From an uncultured Bacilli bacterium (lineage in GTDB: Bacteria; Bacillota_I; Bacilli_A; RFN20; CAG-631), in contig CAKPXF010000001.1 in assembly GCA_934201705.1 (NCBI GenBank), forward strand, positions 186,001 through 250,000: 64,000 bases of DNA. The letters run 5' to 3'. Both the position numbers and the translations under genes were made by a program. Below the pieces are notes generated by a model, which saw only the letters and a list, made by a program, of their open reading frames with translations, was not told where the DNA came from and ran no database searches. How positions within the stretch are numbered: the first letter of the stretch is position 1; the number at the start of each line of letters is the position of its first letter. Of the stretch, positions 1 to 8,514 are shown in pieces.

Positions 1-32
1 AAATTAATCGACCTTTTTAAGGTGAAATAATT

Positions 33-686
33 TTATAATAATTCTTTAAAATCTTTAATGAATTTATAGGAATATTTTTTCTTTAATTCATCTTCTTTTG
101 TAGAGTATTCATCATATACTCCAATTGCTACATAGTTATTTTCATAAGCTGTTTTTAAATTAATTGCTATATCTTCAAAAACGGCTGTTTTTTCAGGCTT
201 TACATTTAAAATGCTTGATACATGATTATATAGCTTAACATCATCCTTACCTGTTCCAACAATGTCAACGTCAGCAATATAATCGAAGAAATCATATATT
301 TTTAATCTTTTTAAGCAAGGTACATATAGATTTTTATCACTAGCTGTAGCTAAAGCAATTTTTACATTGTTTTCTTTTAGTTTTGTTAAAAATTCGATAA
401 CATTATTTTTTAAAGGAATGTTATATAAATATTCATTTTTAGCAAGTTCTTTCCATTCTTCAATTATACTTTCAATACTATCAGTAATGTGATATTTGTT
501 TTTAGTAAATACAGCAGCATCATATAAACCAATATGAGCTATTTCATCAACATAGTTTTTGGGAATTTCCATATTTCTTCTTCCAAAAAAGGAAGTATCA
601 ACTTTAAACCATACAGATGTTGAATCAATTAAAGTGCCATCTAAATCAAATATAACAGCTTCTATTTCTTTGTTTATTAGCTTCAT
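33..686 (-). CDS. HAD-family phosphatase (beta-phosphoglucomutase-like)
   Basis: A 217-residue cytoplasmic HAD-superfamily hydrolase. Motif I is DLDGTLIDS near residue 14, with the nucleophilic and general-acid aspartates. Motif II is LATAS near residue 107, and motif III/IV is the KPEKTAVFEDIAINLKTA region near 165, so all catalytic blocks are present. The helical cap insertion after motif I is the type seen in phosphoglycolate phosphatase and beta-phosphoglucomutase relatives. Known members dephosphorylate sugar phosphates or similar small molecules; the substrate here cannot be read. The start is ATG with a weak GGTG ribosome site. It lies downstream of the rbr terminator on the same strand, so it probably has its own weak promoter or relies on read-through. 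Confidence 0.85.
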   Translation of the reverse strand: MKLINKEIEAVIFDLDGTLIDSTSVWFKVDTSFFGRRNMEIPKNYVDEIAHIGLYDAAVFTKNKYHITDSIESIIEEWKELAKNEYLYNIPLKNNVIEFLTKLKENNVKIALATASDKNLYVPCLKRLKIYDFFDYIADVDIVGTGKDDVKLYNHVSSILNVKPEKTAVFEDIAINLKTAYENNYVAIGVYDEYSTKEDELKKKYSYKFIKDFKELL

Positions 687-716
687 TCACCATCACCCAT
701 TAAATTATAAAGAAAA

Positions 717-739
717 AAGAAGATTTTTGCAATCTTCTT
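717..739 (-). terminator. Rho-independent terminator of perR-rbr
   Basis: A perfect 9-bp hairpin, AAGAAGATT / AATCTTCTT, with a 5-base loop. On the minus strand it is followed by a run of T. It overlaps the rbr stop codon and closes the perR-rbr operon. Confidence 0.85.
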
Positions 740-1274
740 AGTAATTAACAACTTCTCTTTCAAAGTAAGCTTGTGGATGTGCACATACTGGACATACCTT
801 TGGAGCAGTTGTACCAGTGTGTAAATAACCACAATTTCTACATCTCCAAACAACGATACCTGTTTTACTTGTAAATACTTCATCGTTTTCAACATTCTTA
901 AGTAAGGCTTGATATCTTTCTTCATGAGATTTTTCAATTTCAGCAACCATTTCAAATTGCTTAGCAATTGCTAAGAAACCTTCTTCTTTAGCAACACGCG
1001 CAAATTCTTTATACATGCTAGTCCATTCATAATTTTCGCCTTCAGCAGCTGCCTTTAAATTATTTTTAGTTGTGCTGATTCCTTCTAAATGCTTAAACCA
1101 CATTTTAGCATGTTCTTTTTCATTATCAGCTGTTTCTTGGAAGATTTGAGCGATTTGTTCATATCCTTCCTTTTTAGCAACGCTTGCAAAATAAGTATAC
1201 TTATTTCTAGCTTGTGATTCTCCAGCGAAAGCTGCTTGTAAATTCTTTTCAGTTTGTGATCCTTTTAGTTCCAT
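738..1274 (-). CDS. rbr: rubrerythrin
   Basis: Rubrerythrin, 178 residues, a cytoplasmic non-haem iron peroxidase that reduces hydrogen peroxide in anaerobes. The N-terminal four-helix ferritin-like domain (about 1-135) carries the di-iron ligands, including E in [11 protein letters not shown] and the EKEHAKMW and EKSHEERY motifs. The C-terminal rubredoxin-like domain (about 140-175) has CRNCG and CPVCAHPQ, giving four cysteines for one iron. Length and both domains are normal. It starts 2 nt after the Fur/PerR gene with a GAGGAG ribosome site and so is translated from the same message. The pairing implies peroxide-responsive control of an anaerobic detoxification enzyme. Confidence 0.97.
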   Translation of the reverse strand: MELKGSQTEKNLQAAFAGESQARNKYTYFASVAKKEGYEQIAQIFQETADNEKEHAKMWFKHLEGISTTKNNLKAAAEGENYEWTSMYKEFARVAKEEGFLAIAKQFEMVAEIEKSHEERYQALLKNVENDEVFTSKTGIVVWRCRNCGYLHTGTTAPKVCPVCAHPQAYFEREVVNY

Positions 1275-1276
1275 TT

Positions 1277-1657
1277 TTATTTCTCCTCATTTATTTTATT
1301 TTTGCATTTATTGCAAATGCCATATAGGAATAAATCCTTTTTAATTACATCTATGTCGGACTGATTAATTTTAATAGTGATTTTATTTTTATCAATATCA
1401 ATAACATTATGGCATTTTAAGCATTCAAAGTGATAATGATCCTCTTTAATAGTTTCATACATTGTCTTGTAATTGCTATAAATTTTCTTTATCTTTTTTT
1501 CTTCAGTTAATATAGTTAAGTTACGATAAATGGTAGACAATGACATATCATCCTTTTCGTCCTTAAGAATATTAATTAATTCTTCAACTGTTAAATGACC
1601 ATTTTTATCAATAGTATTATATATTTTACATTTTTGATGTGTATTCCTATATTGCAT
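1277..1657 (-). CDS. perR: Fur-family regulator, PerR-like
   Basis: A Fur-superfamily metal-dependent repressor of about 126 residues. A winged helix (about 1-75; [11 protein letters not shown] is the recognition-helix region) is followed by a dimerisation domain with the metal-binding [14 protein letters not shown] and the distal CNKCKNK, so both CxxC zinc pairs are present. The start is set at the ATG 8 nt after GAGAGGAG; a GTG 15 nt upstream overlaps that site and is unlikely. Operon position ahead of rubrerythrin favours PerR over Fur or Zur, but this is inference. An AT-rich imperfect palindrome at about 1673-1698, upstream of the start, could be its own operator. It has its own upstream region after the ATPase terminator. 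Confidence 0.88.
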   Translation of the reverse strand: MQYRNTHQKCKIYNTIDKNGHLTVEELINILKDEKDDMSLSTIYRNLTILTEEKKIKKIYSNYKTMYETIKEDHYHFECLKCHNVIDIDKNKITIKINQSDIDVIKKDLFLYGICNKCKNKINEEK

Positions 1658-1736
1658 AAAATCTCCTCTCACTATTAATAATCATTCCTAATAATAATTA
1701 TACATTACTTTTTAAAATAGTCAATATTTAATACAA

Positions 1737-1792
1737 AAATACACATTATATTCATATTATTACCATTAATTAAATAAATATAATGTGTATTT
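1737..1792 (-). terminator. Terminator-like 16-bp inverted repeat
   Basis: The perfect 16-bp arms (1737-1752 and 1777-1792) are separated by a 24-base AT loop. On the minus strand the hairpin is followed by TTTTGTAT. It lies 7 nt after the stop of the ATPase gene and most likely ends that transcript. The loop is long for a terminator. Confidence 0.65.
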
Positions 1793-1798
1793 AAATAG

Positions 1799-3118
1799 TT
1801 ACCAATCTAAAGAATCAATATTAGTTAAAAAATCTATTAAACTAATTCTTAAAAAGCCTTCGTTTGTATAATAGTGCTTTCCTTCTTCTTTAACAACAAT
1901 TATTTTCTTAAAAGAATCAGGAATATTTCTTATAGATTCATATTCTTGATTTTTCTTTTCTTCTGTATCAATGCGTAACGCAACTTGTACATAATATTTC
2001 TTTTCACCATTATTTGCAACAAAATCAACTTCAGTGTCTTTAACGACGTATTGTATTTTTCCATCTTTATTGATTTTAGTATTAATTTTTACTACTCCGA
2101 CATCAACATTAAAACCACGATATCTCAATTCATTATATATAATATTTTCAATTATATCTGTTTCATCAATATCACGAAAATCTAATGTAGCATTTCTTAT
2201 ACCAATATCTTCAAAATAAACCTTATAAGGTGTACCAATATATTTTCTTCCTTTGACGTCATATCTAAATGCTTTATTTAATAAATATCCTTCTTCAAAC
2301 CATGTAATATAGTTAGAAATAGTGTCATTTGTAAATTTTTTATTATAGACGCTTTGGAATGTCCTTTCTATTTTGGTTGGATTAATGGGCGTTGAAATCA
2401 TTGATGCGATTACATGCAATGTATCATTCAAATTATTTGTATCTATATTTGGATGTCTATCCTTAACGTCCTTTATATATATTTCATTTAAAATAGATAA
2501 TGCTTGTTTTGCTTTATTATTTTCACCCTTTTGAAGTTGTACTAAAGGTAGGCCACCATATTTGATATATTCATCAAGTGCATCTCGTTTATAAGTATCT
2601 ACTCCTGATAAGTATTCTAAAAAAGATAATGGCAATAAATGGATTCTATCAGCCCTTCCAGCAAATTCAGTGTCAACTTGAGAAGACAAAAATTTTGAAT
2701 TGCTACCTGTAACATATATATCATAATTTTCATGTCTTAAAAATCCATTTAATACTCTAACAAATTCATCAAGATTTTGAATTTCATCAAATAAAAAATA
2801 ATAATATCCAGGATTTTTTGCCTTTTCTTGAATATATAATAAAAACTTTCTATTATTTATTAGTTTTTGACCATTTGAATCAAAACTTGTTTTTTGCTCA
2901 GGTAAGTATTTATCAAGCTTAGCGATGTCTTCTATAGAATCAAAGGCAAATTGAATGATATTATTAGGATTTATTTTTTTAACATTTATAAGGTAATTAT
3001 AAAAAATTACATTTAATAAATATGTTTTGCCACATCTTCTTATACCAGTGATTAACTTTACTAAATGATTATCTTCACCATTAATTAATTGCTTTAAATA
3101 ATAGTTCCTATTAAACAT
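1799..3118 (-). CDS. AAA-family ATPase with DUF4143-type C-terminus
   Basis: A 439-residue predicted ATPase of the AAA_14/DUF4143 group. The N-terminal P-loop is GIRRCGKTYLL (about residue 26) and Walker B is YYFLFDEIQNL (about 114). The sensor-like VTGSNSKFLSS follows near 138. The C-terminal third (about 230-400) contains EVDFVANNGEKKYYVQVALR, the nuclease-like fold end typical of this family. These proteins are common, often present in several copies, and have no settled function; links to mobile elements and toxin-antitoxin behaviour have been suggested for relatives. It is monocistronic, with a good sigma-A-type promoter and its own terminator. It is not related by visible sequence to the decayed P-loop gene at 28.7-29.3 kb. 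Confidence 0.88.
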   Translation of the reverse strand: MFNRNYYLKQLINGEDNHLVKLITGIRRCGKTYLLNVIFYNYLINVKKINPNNIIQFAFDSIEDIAKLDKYLPEQKTSFDSNGQKLINNRKFLLYIQEKAKNPGYYYFLFDEIQNLDEFVRVLNGFLRHENYDIYVTGSNSKFLSSQVDTEFAGRADRIHLLPLSFLEYLSGVDTYKRDALDEYIKYGGLPLVQLQKGENNKAKQALSILNEIYIKDVKDRHPNIDTNNLNDTLHVIASMISTPINPTKIERTFQSVYNKKFTNDTISNYITWFEEGYLLNKAFRYDVKGRKYIGTPYKVYFEDIGIRNATLDFRDIDETDIIENIIYNELRYRGFNVDVGVVKINTKINKDGKIQYVVKDTEVDFVANNGEKKYYVQVALRIDTEEKKNQEYESIRNIPDSFKKIIVVKEEGKHYYTNEGFLRISLIDFLTNIDSLDW

Positions 3119-3132
3119 TTTATGCCTCCTAT

Positions 3133-3200
3133 GTCGACGCTTTGAATATTTTCATTAATTTTGTCGACTTTATAATATCATTTTTAAAAATTATTTGCAA
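3133..3200 (-). promoter_or_regulatory. Sigma-A promoter plus two GTCGAC palindromes before the ATPase gene
   Basis: On the minus strand TTGCAA (3195-3200) and TATTAT (3172-3177) are separated by 17 nt, a good housekeeping promoter. Two copies of the palindrome GTCGAC (3163-3168 and 3133-3138) follow between promoter and gene, which is odd in such AT-rich DNA and could mark a repressor site. Confidence 0.55.
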
Positions 3201-3223
3201 TCATTCTTTTTAAATAAAATAAA

Positions 3224-3253
3224 AAGCTACTAGCTTTTATAGGCTAATAGCTT
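3224..3253 (-). terminator. clpB terminator
   Basis: An 11-bp stem, AAGCTATTAGC / GCTAGTAGCTT with one G-U pair, is followed on the minus strand by TTTATTTT. It lies 10 nt beyond the clpB stop codon. Confidence 0.85.
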
Positions 3254-3262
3254 AATAAATTA

Positions 3263-5371
3263 TTATATTTTTTTGATGACGATTTGATTATTTTCATAAT
3301 CAAGTAAAACATGATCATTTGGTTTTATTGACTCATCAACAATTTTTGTTGCAATAATAGTTTCAATTTCCTTTGAAATGAATCTTTTAATTGGACGAGC
3401 ACCATAATCATATGAGAATGAGCTATCAATAATATATTGTTTCAAATTGTTTGAAAAATCAATAGTAATTCTATTTTCATATAGTTTTTCTTTTAATTGA
3501 TTCAATAATTTATCAACAATTTTAACACATACCTCTTTAGATAATGGGTTAAATACAATGATTTCATCAATTCTATTTAAGAATTCAGGCTTGAATGTTT
3601 TTCTTAATAATTCATTAATTTTATTTGAGCAATCACCTTTATTTTCAAGTAGATATTCACTACCTAAGTTACTTGTCATAATGATAATTGTATTTTTAAA
3701 ATCAACAGTTCTACCTTGTGAATCAGTAATTCTACCATCATCTAGTATTTGAAGTAATAGATTAAATACATCAGGATGAGCTTTTTCAATTTCATCAAAT
3801 AAGACAATTGAATATGGATTACGTCTTACAGCTTCAGTTAATTGACCGCCTTCCTCATATCCTACATATCCAGGAGCAGCACCGATTAATCTTGAAACTG
3901 AATAACGTTCCATATATTCTGACATATCAATACGAATAATATGGCTTTCTGAATCAAATAAGGCTTCAGCTAAGCTTTTAGCAACTTCTGTTTTACCAAC
4001 ACCTGTAGGACCTAAGCATAAGAATGAACCAATAGGTCTATTTTGGTCTTTAATACCAGCTCTTTGACGAATAATAGCATTAGATATAAGTTCAAGAGCT
4101 TGATCTTGACCAATTACACGTTTTTGTAATGTTGCTTTTAGATTCAATAGTTTTTCTCTATCTCCTTGCATTAGCTTTGAAACAGGGATGTTTGTCCATT
4201 TAGCAATTACTTCAGTTACTTTATCCTCATCAACTACATCACTTAAAATTTTATCCTTATCATTTTTAATAAGATTGATTTCTTTTTCAAGAGTTGGAAT
4301 TGTTGAATATTGAAGCTCAGCAGCTTTATTGTAATTACCATCTTGTAAATATTTATCTAGATCAAATCTTGCTTTTTCAAGATTTTTCTTTAATTCATTT
4401 ACTCTTTGGATTTCTCTTTTTTCATTTTCCCATTTTAAAGTTAAATCCTTATTTTTAGCTTTTAATTCTTCAAGCTCAGCAACTATTTTATCAAGTCTAT
4501 TCTTACTTAATTCATCCTTTTCTTTACTTAAAGCAGCTTTTTCAATTTCAAGTTGCATTATTTTACGATTAAGTTCATCAATTTCAGTAGGATTTGATTC
4601 AAGCTGCATTTTAATTGAAGCACAAGCTTCATCAATTAAGTCAATAGCTTTATCAGGTAAGTATCTATCAGTAATATATCTATTTGATAATGTTGCAGCA
4701 CTAACTAAGGCATTATCAGTGATTTTAACGCCGTGGAAGGCTTCAAAACGTTCCTTTAAGCCTCTTAAAATTGAAATTGTATCTTCAACTGATGGCTCTG
4801 TAACTAAGACCTTTTGGAAACGTCTTTCAAGAGCAGCATCTTTTTCAATATATTCACGATATTCATTTAATGTTGTAGCACCAATACAATGTAACTCACC
4901 ACGTGCTAGCATAGGCTTTAGCATATTTGAAGCATCAAGAGCACCATCTGATTTACCAGCACCAACAATTAAGTGTATTTCATCAATAAACATAATGATG
5001 TTACCATTTGATTCCTTAACCTTATTTAAAACAGCTTTTAGTCTTTCCTCAAATTCACCACGATATTTAGCACCAGCAACTAAGGCTCCCATATCTAGCT
5101 CATAGATTATCTTATTCTTTAAATTATTAGGAACATCTTCTTTAACAATTCTTTGAGCTAGCCCTTCAACAATGGCAGTTTTACCAACACCAGGTTCACC
5201 AATTAAAACGGGATTATTTTTAGTTTTTCTAGTTAATATCATAATAATATTTCTAATTTCTTCATCCCTACCAATAACTGGATCCATTTTACCCTTTTTA
5301 ACTTCTTCAATTAAGTTTCTACCAAATTTTTCTAATATATTTTCATCATTACCATAATCTTTAAATTCCAT
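3263..5371 (-). CDS. clpB: ATP-dependent disaggregase ClpB, N-domain-less form
   Basis: A Hsp100 chaperone of 702 residues that threads aggregated proteins through a hexameric ring together with DnaK. NBD1 has Walker [14 protein letters not shown] (about residue 61) and Walker [11 protein letters not shown] middle coiled-coil domain rich in K/E/L spans roughly 250-380, which distinguishes ClpB from ClpC and ClpA. NBD2 has [18 protein letters not shown] and the [20 protein letters not shown] region. Usual ClpB is about 850-870 residues; the N-terminal Clp-repeat domain of about 145 residues is absent and the protein starts just before NBD1. The ATG is preceded by AAGGAG, so this short form is the primary product and not an internal-start isoform. 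Two CIRCE operators upstream indicate HrcA repression and heat induction. Confidence 0.95.
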   Translation of the reverse strand: MEFKDYGNDENILEKFGRNLIEEVKKGKMDPVIGRDEEIRNIIMILTRKTKNNPVLIGEPGVGKTAIVEGLAQRIVKEDVPNNLKNKIIYELDMGALVAGAKYRGEFEERLKAVLNKVKESNGNIIMFIDEIHLIVGAGKSDGALDASNMLKPMLARGELHCIGATTLNEYREYIEKDAALERRFQKVLVTEPSVEDTISILRGLKERFEAFHGVKITDNALVSAATLSNRYITDRYLPDKAIDLIDEACASIKMQLESNPTEIDELNRKIMQLEIEKAALSKEKDELSKNRLDKIVAELEELKAKNKDLTLKWENEKREIQRVNELKKNLEKARFDLDKYLQDGNYNKAAELQYSTIPTLEKEINLIKNDKDKILSDVVDEDKVTEVIAKWTNIPVSKLMQGDREKLLNLKATLQKRVIGQDQALELISNAIIRQRAGIKDQNRPIGSFLCLGPTGVGKTEVAKSLAEALFDSESHIIRIDMSEYMERYSVSRLIGAAPGYVGYEEGGQLTEAVRRNPYSIVLFDEIEKAHPDVFNLLLQILDDGRITDSQGRTVDFKNTIIIMTSNLGSEYLLENKGDCSNKINELLRKTFKPEFLNRIDEIIVFNPLSKEVCVKIVDKLLNQLKEKLYENRITIDFSNNLKQYIIDSSFSYDYGARPIKRFISKEIETIIATKIVDESIKPNDHVLLDYENNQIVIKKI

Positions 5372-5393
5372 AATGTATCACTCCTTAATTAAA

Positions 5394-5420
5394 TTAGCAC
5401 TCTATTATCTCAAGTGCTAA
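5394..5420 (-). promoter_or_regulatory. CIRCE operator 1 (HrcA binding site)
   Basis: TTAGCACTC-N9-AAGTGCTAA matches the CIRCE consensus (TTAGCACTC-N9-GAGTGCTAA) at 17 of 18 arm positions. It sits between the -10 element and the clpB start, where bound HrcA would block transcription. Confidence 0.93.
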
Positions 5421-5424
5421 TTAT

Positions 5425-5452
5425 ATTATACCACACTTTTTAGCACTGTCAA
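5425..5452 (-). promoter_or_regulatory. clpB sigma-A promoter
   Basis: On the minus strand TTGACA (5447-5452) and TATAAT (5425-5430) are perfect consensus boxes 16 nt apart. The promoter is bracketed by the two CIRCE elements, and the upstream one overlaps the -35 box. Confidence 0.88.
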
Positions 5453-5466
5453 TAGGCGAGTGCTAA
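5440..5466 (-). promoter_or_regulatory. CIRCE operator 2 (HrcA binding site)
   Basis: TTAGCACTG-N9-GAGTGCTAA matches the consensus at 17 of 18 arm positions. It overlaps the -35 region of the clpB promoter. Its centre is about 46 nt from that of the first CIRCE, so both could be occupied at once. Confidence 0.92.
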
Positions 5467-5537
5467 AAATCTAATAATATTATATTCATTATTTAAAAAA
5501 ATATGATAATAAAAAGTGATTATCAATTAAGTAATAT

Positions 5538-6385
5538 CTATTCATTGTAATATTGCAAATTGTAATTACTATTTATAAATAATTTTTTAGGAATTATTAC
5601 AAAATCAAGATATCTACTAACAACTAAAGCACCACCATATATAAAGTTTTCTTTAATAGAAAATTTTGAATCATTAACCCTAAAATTTGAATATTTTATA
5701 TTTGCTGTTCCACTAGTTTCATCTCTTACAACACATAAAATAACATTAGCGTCAAATATATTTGAATTAAAATAATTATCTATATTACTTCCTATAGATT
5801 TTTCAAATATAGCTACTAATTCATCAAAAGACAATATAAAATGATATCTTCTTTCTTTAAAAGAAAGATTATACTCATTACCAACAAAGTCAGGCCATAC
5901 ATATACTTCATCAAAAGAATAACTTTGATAATAAATAGTTTGATTTAAAGAATTACTTTTTGTATCTTTTATTATTTCATTTCCATTTTTAAATATTTTA
6001 ATGATTTCATGATTATCAAATTCATTATTTTTTAATTCTAAAATAAACCACCAATGACCACTTTTATTATCATTTTTAACTTGTTTTGTTTCTATATATG
6101 CATTTAAAGTTTCATTATCAATTGAGTATGATGAAATTTCACTTGTATTTGTTTGATTTGATTCAATATTTTTAAAAACTAAAAGATAGTTCTTTTTAAA
6201 AAATGAATCATTATATTTATTTGGTGTGTCATTTTTTAATAAATCAACTAAGCTAAAATAATTATCAATGATATTAATTTGGTTTATTTTACTATCAGCA
6301 GCAAAATTTGTACTTATGTATGTAACTTTTAAATTATTGTTAAAGCAGCCATTAAAAATAACTTTTTAAATTTGTTTTTAAACAT
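5538..6385 (-). pseudogene. Frameshifted lipoprotein gene, function unknown
   Basis: A GGAGGA ribosome site precedes an ATG at 6385-6383 that opens MFKNKFKKLFLMAALTII and then hits TAA. In the -1 frame, reading continues from a lipobox-like VIFNGC followed by FNNN and stays open for about 265 residues to the TAG at 5538. From start to stop the distance is 848 nt, not a multiple of three, so one net frameshift lies near the T-run at the signal peptide. The mature part is polar, with no recognisable domain; ERRYHFILSFDELVAIF is near the middle. The pattern of a basic start, a lipobox cysteine and Asn-rich linker matches other lipoproteins in this window. It may be a true pseudogene, a phase-variable gene or an assembly error. 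Confidence 0.6.
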
Positions 6386-6513
6386 TATGTTTCCTCCAAG
6401 TTGTTTTATGATTTTACTTTTAAAATTTTTCTCTATATTAATTTTATTTTTAAGTCAAAAACTATAAAATTGAACCTTAGTAATTTATTCTAAGGAAAAC
6501 TAAATTATCCAAA

Positions 6514-6875
6514 GAAATCTTCCTGTTCTTAAAATTACTTTCATTTTTTATCAATCCTAACGCTATTGAACTAGAACCTACAACAGGTTTAAAAAGAACT
6601 AATGTATTCTATGTCCATCCATACTGTTCTTGTGAAAAATGACATTGTGAAAAAATTATGAATACATTAGATACATTCTTCCAAAGGTAACTATATTTGA
6701 ATCATTAACAAAAGAGTTATGTGATTTAATGATGTCACATATAAATTCGACTAAAAAGCCATCAGTTAATGGGACTCCATATGAGTATATGGCATTAATT
6801 TATGGAGCAGAAATCTTAGATAAAAAGAAGATTGATCATTTTGAAGTCACACTTAAACCAAGTCTTCTAAAATAA
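6514..6875 (+). mobile_element. Decayed IS30-family transposase (3' remnant)
   Basis: Translation on the plus strand gives INPNAIELEPTTGLKRTN and then VFYVHPYCSCEK, a TGA, HCEKIMNTLDTFFQR and a stop. After a one-base shift it gives a run containing DLMMSHINSTKK, NGTPYEYMALIYG and finally VTLKPSLLK. Order and wording match the end of IS30-family transposases of Firmicutes (FYCHPYSS, MMSHINSY, SPYE, LKPSLLK blocks). The N-terminal helix-turn-helix half is absent and at least one stop and one frameshift interrupt the rest, so it is dead. The TTGCGGTCACC at about 6901-6911 could be part of its right end; no partner end was found. Confidence 0.75.
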
Positions 6876-6953
6876 TCAATCTTTTTAGTTTAATCCATTT
6901 TTGCGGTCACCATAAAATGAGTAAGAGCCCAATTTATTAATCACTTTGAATAA

Positions 6954-7337
6954 TTATTTTAACTTATTTGCCCAAAGGGAATGCAAGTTACAATATGCGT
7001 AGGCTGTTAAAACTTCTTCACCATCTAATAAAGCAAATTTTGCAACTGGTTCTTCATTTGGACGTAAAGTTTTTCTTTGATTTCCCTTATTTGTAGTAAT
7101 TGAAATCCATTCGATATAATGTTCTTCTACCATTGGATGAGTAACAGTTCCAACCTTAACAGTAACGACATTATTTTCAACACTAACAACTGGCACGTGC
7201 TTTTCGCTTGAAGCATCAACCATATTACATACTAATTCTTCCATTTCTTGGTTACAACAATAAATAGGACATTTTTTCTTTAAAACCATTGCAACAATTT
7301 GTCCGCAGCATTTACATTTATAAAATTTTTGTTCCAT
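6954..7337 (-). CDS. dfx: desulfoferrodoxin (superoxide reductase)
   Basis: A 127-residue superoxide reductase that reduces superoxide to hydrogen peroxide without making oxygen, typical of anaerobes. The N-terminal desulforedoxin-like part has cysteines in FYKCKCCGQIV and PIYCCNQEM, in place of the usual CxxC...CC spacing. The catalytic domain has the iron ligands in SSEKHVPVV, GTVTHPMVEEHYIEWI and the terminal YCNLHSLWANK, giving the His4-Cys centre. It is 14 nt downstream of a membrane-protein gene on the same strand, with AAGGAG before ATG. Together with rubrerythrin it forms an anaerobic oxygen-defence pair, though the two are in separate operons. Confidence 0.93.
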   Translation of the reverse strand: MEQKFYKCKCCGQIVAMVLKKKCPIYCCNQEMEELVCNMVDASSEKHVPVVSVENNVVTVKVGTVTHPMVEEHYIEWISITTNKGNQRKTLRPNEEPVAKFALLDGEEVLTAYAYCNLHSLWANKLK

Positions 7338-7351
7338 ATGTTCTCTCCTTT

Positions 7352-8377
7352 TTAATCTAATTTTTCAAAAGTACTACTATTAGCTTCATCCATTTCTTTT
7401 TTACCAGAGAATTTAAATACCATTGATAGGATTGAAAGCCCTAAAGCGATAACAATATATAAATAAAATCCCCATCTAAATGTTGGATATCCGCTAACAT
7501 CTTTACAAGTTATTAATCTTCCAATTAATTGTAATAATTCAATAAATGAGTTTCCTGTATCAAGTACTAATAATGAAGCAACAAATCCTAAAAACGTTCC
7601 AAGTAGTGTTGAAATAATTACTACCCACAGGATTATTATATACTTTGTTGTACCTTTTTTTCCTTTAAAGGTATCATATCCAGTATAAATTATAGGGCAA
7701 GCTGATAAAGCAGCCAAAACTGGAAGATATTGGAAAACAACAACATTAGTATTATTATTACTATTTATTAAAATAAATTGCATAAAGAAGAATAAGATAA
7801 TTAATATTGCCATATAAATTAAGCCATATAAAATAGCACCAAATAAGCCATTTTTATATCCTTTTGTATCCTTGTTTATTTCTTTATCCTTTTTAATAAC
7901 TTCTTCCTTTACTTGCTCTTTTCCTTTATCGTAGCAATTTTCATGAGTAGGAGTTAAAATACCAGCAATATCAATAATTGCTATTTTCTCATCACTTGAA
8001 ATTTTTTTCTTACAAATAGGACAATAAGTAATATTCTCGCCTAATTTTTCATTGTACGAATCGATAAATTTATCTAAAAATTCAACAATTAAATTAGATT
8101 TAGAATTATCAAGTTCAAATGTAATTTGAATAGATGTTTCTAATACCTTCATATCTGTAATACAATAATGAGGAATTTCATCTTCACTATAAGTCTTAAA
8201 CACTTCTTTTAAATATTCTTTATTTTTACCAATGTCTGTAATAATATAAAGGGTTTTCATTGAGCCTAGGCTTTCCTTTAAAGAAATATAAAAATTTTTA
8301 TATTTTCCATACATATAGCCATAATCAATGGTCAAGCCATTATCTATTGCAAACCGTTTAAAATAGGCACTAGCCAT
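7352..8377 (-). CDS. Membrane protein with cytosolic zinc-ribbon-like region, unknown function
   Basis: A 341-residue protein I do not recognise. Residues 1-110 are soluble and mixed alpha/beta in composition. A possible zinc site follows: CPICKKKISSDEK plus THENCYD (about 118-150), a C-x2-C...H-x2-C pattern. A lysine/glutamate-rich linker leads to four or so hydrophobic segments between about 180 and 325 (LYGLIYMAILIILFFF, VFQYLPVLAALSACPII, IIILWVVIISTLLGTFLGF and GFYLYIVIALGLSILSMVF). The C-terminus is polar. It is the first gene of an operon with dfx, so a stress role is possible, but that rests on position only. Confidence 0.75.
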   Translation of the reverse strand: MASAYFKRFAIDNGLTIDYGYMYGKYKNFYISLKESLGSMKTLYIITDIGKNKEYLKEVFKTYSEDEIPHYCITDMKVLETSIQITFELDNSKSNLIVEFLDKFIDSYNEKLGENITYCPICKKKISSDEKIAIIDIAGILTPTHENCYDKGKEQVKEEVIKKDKEINKDTKGYKNGLFGAILYGLIYMAILIILFFFMQFILINSNNNTNVVVFQYLPVLAALSACPIIYTGYDTFKGKKGTTKYIIILWVVIISTLLGTFLGFVASLLVLDTGNSFIELLQLIGRLITCKDVSGYPTFRWGFYLYIVIALGLSILSMVFKFSGKKEMDEANSSTFEKLD

Positions 8378-8514
8378 AAATCAACCTCCTTTTAAGCTTA
8401 TATTAATTATAACAAAAAATTAATTTCTTTCAATAAATAAAAATACATATTTTTATAGATAATTCTTTTCACAAAAAAAGAGAAAAATTGTATATATAAT
8501 TAGAGGTAATGAAA

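Noticed and set aside
1..32. Small hairpin ACCTT / AAGGT after the HAD gene
   Set aside because: A 5-bp stem without a U-tract is too weak to call a terminator.
683..967. Open frame of 94 codons on the minus strand
   Set aside because: It overlaps rubrerythrin in another frame, has no ribosome site and no recognisable sequence.
4719..5105. 128-codon open frame on the plus strand inside clpB
   Set aside because: Antisense shadow of a well-conserved gene, low-complexity translation.
6626..6640. TGA read as tryptophan in the transposase remnant, hinting at code reassignment
   Set aside because: era, spoVAC and other intact genes end in TGA and use TGG for tryptophan, and the remnant has other lesions.
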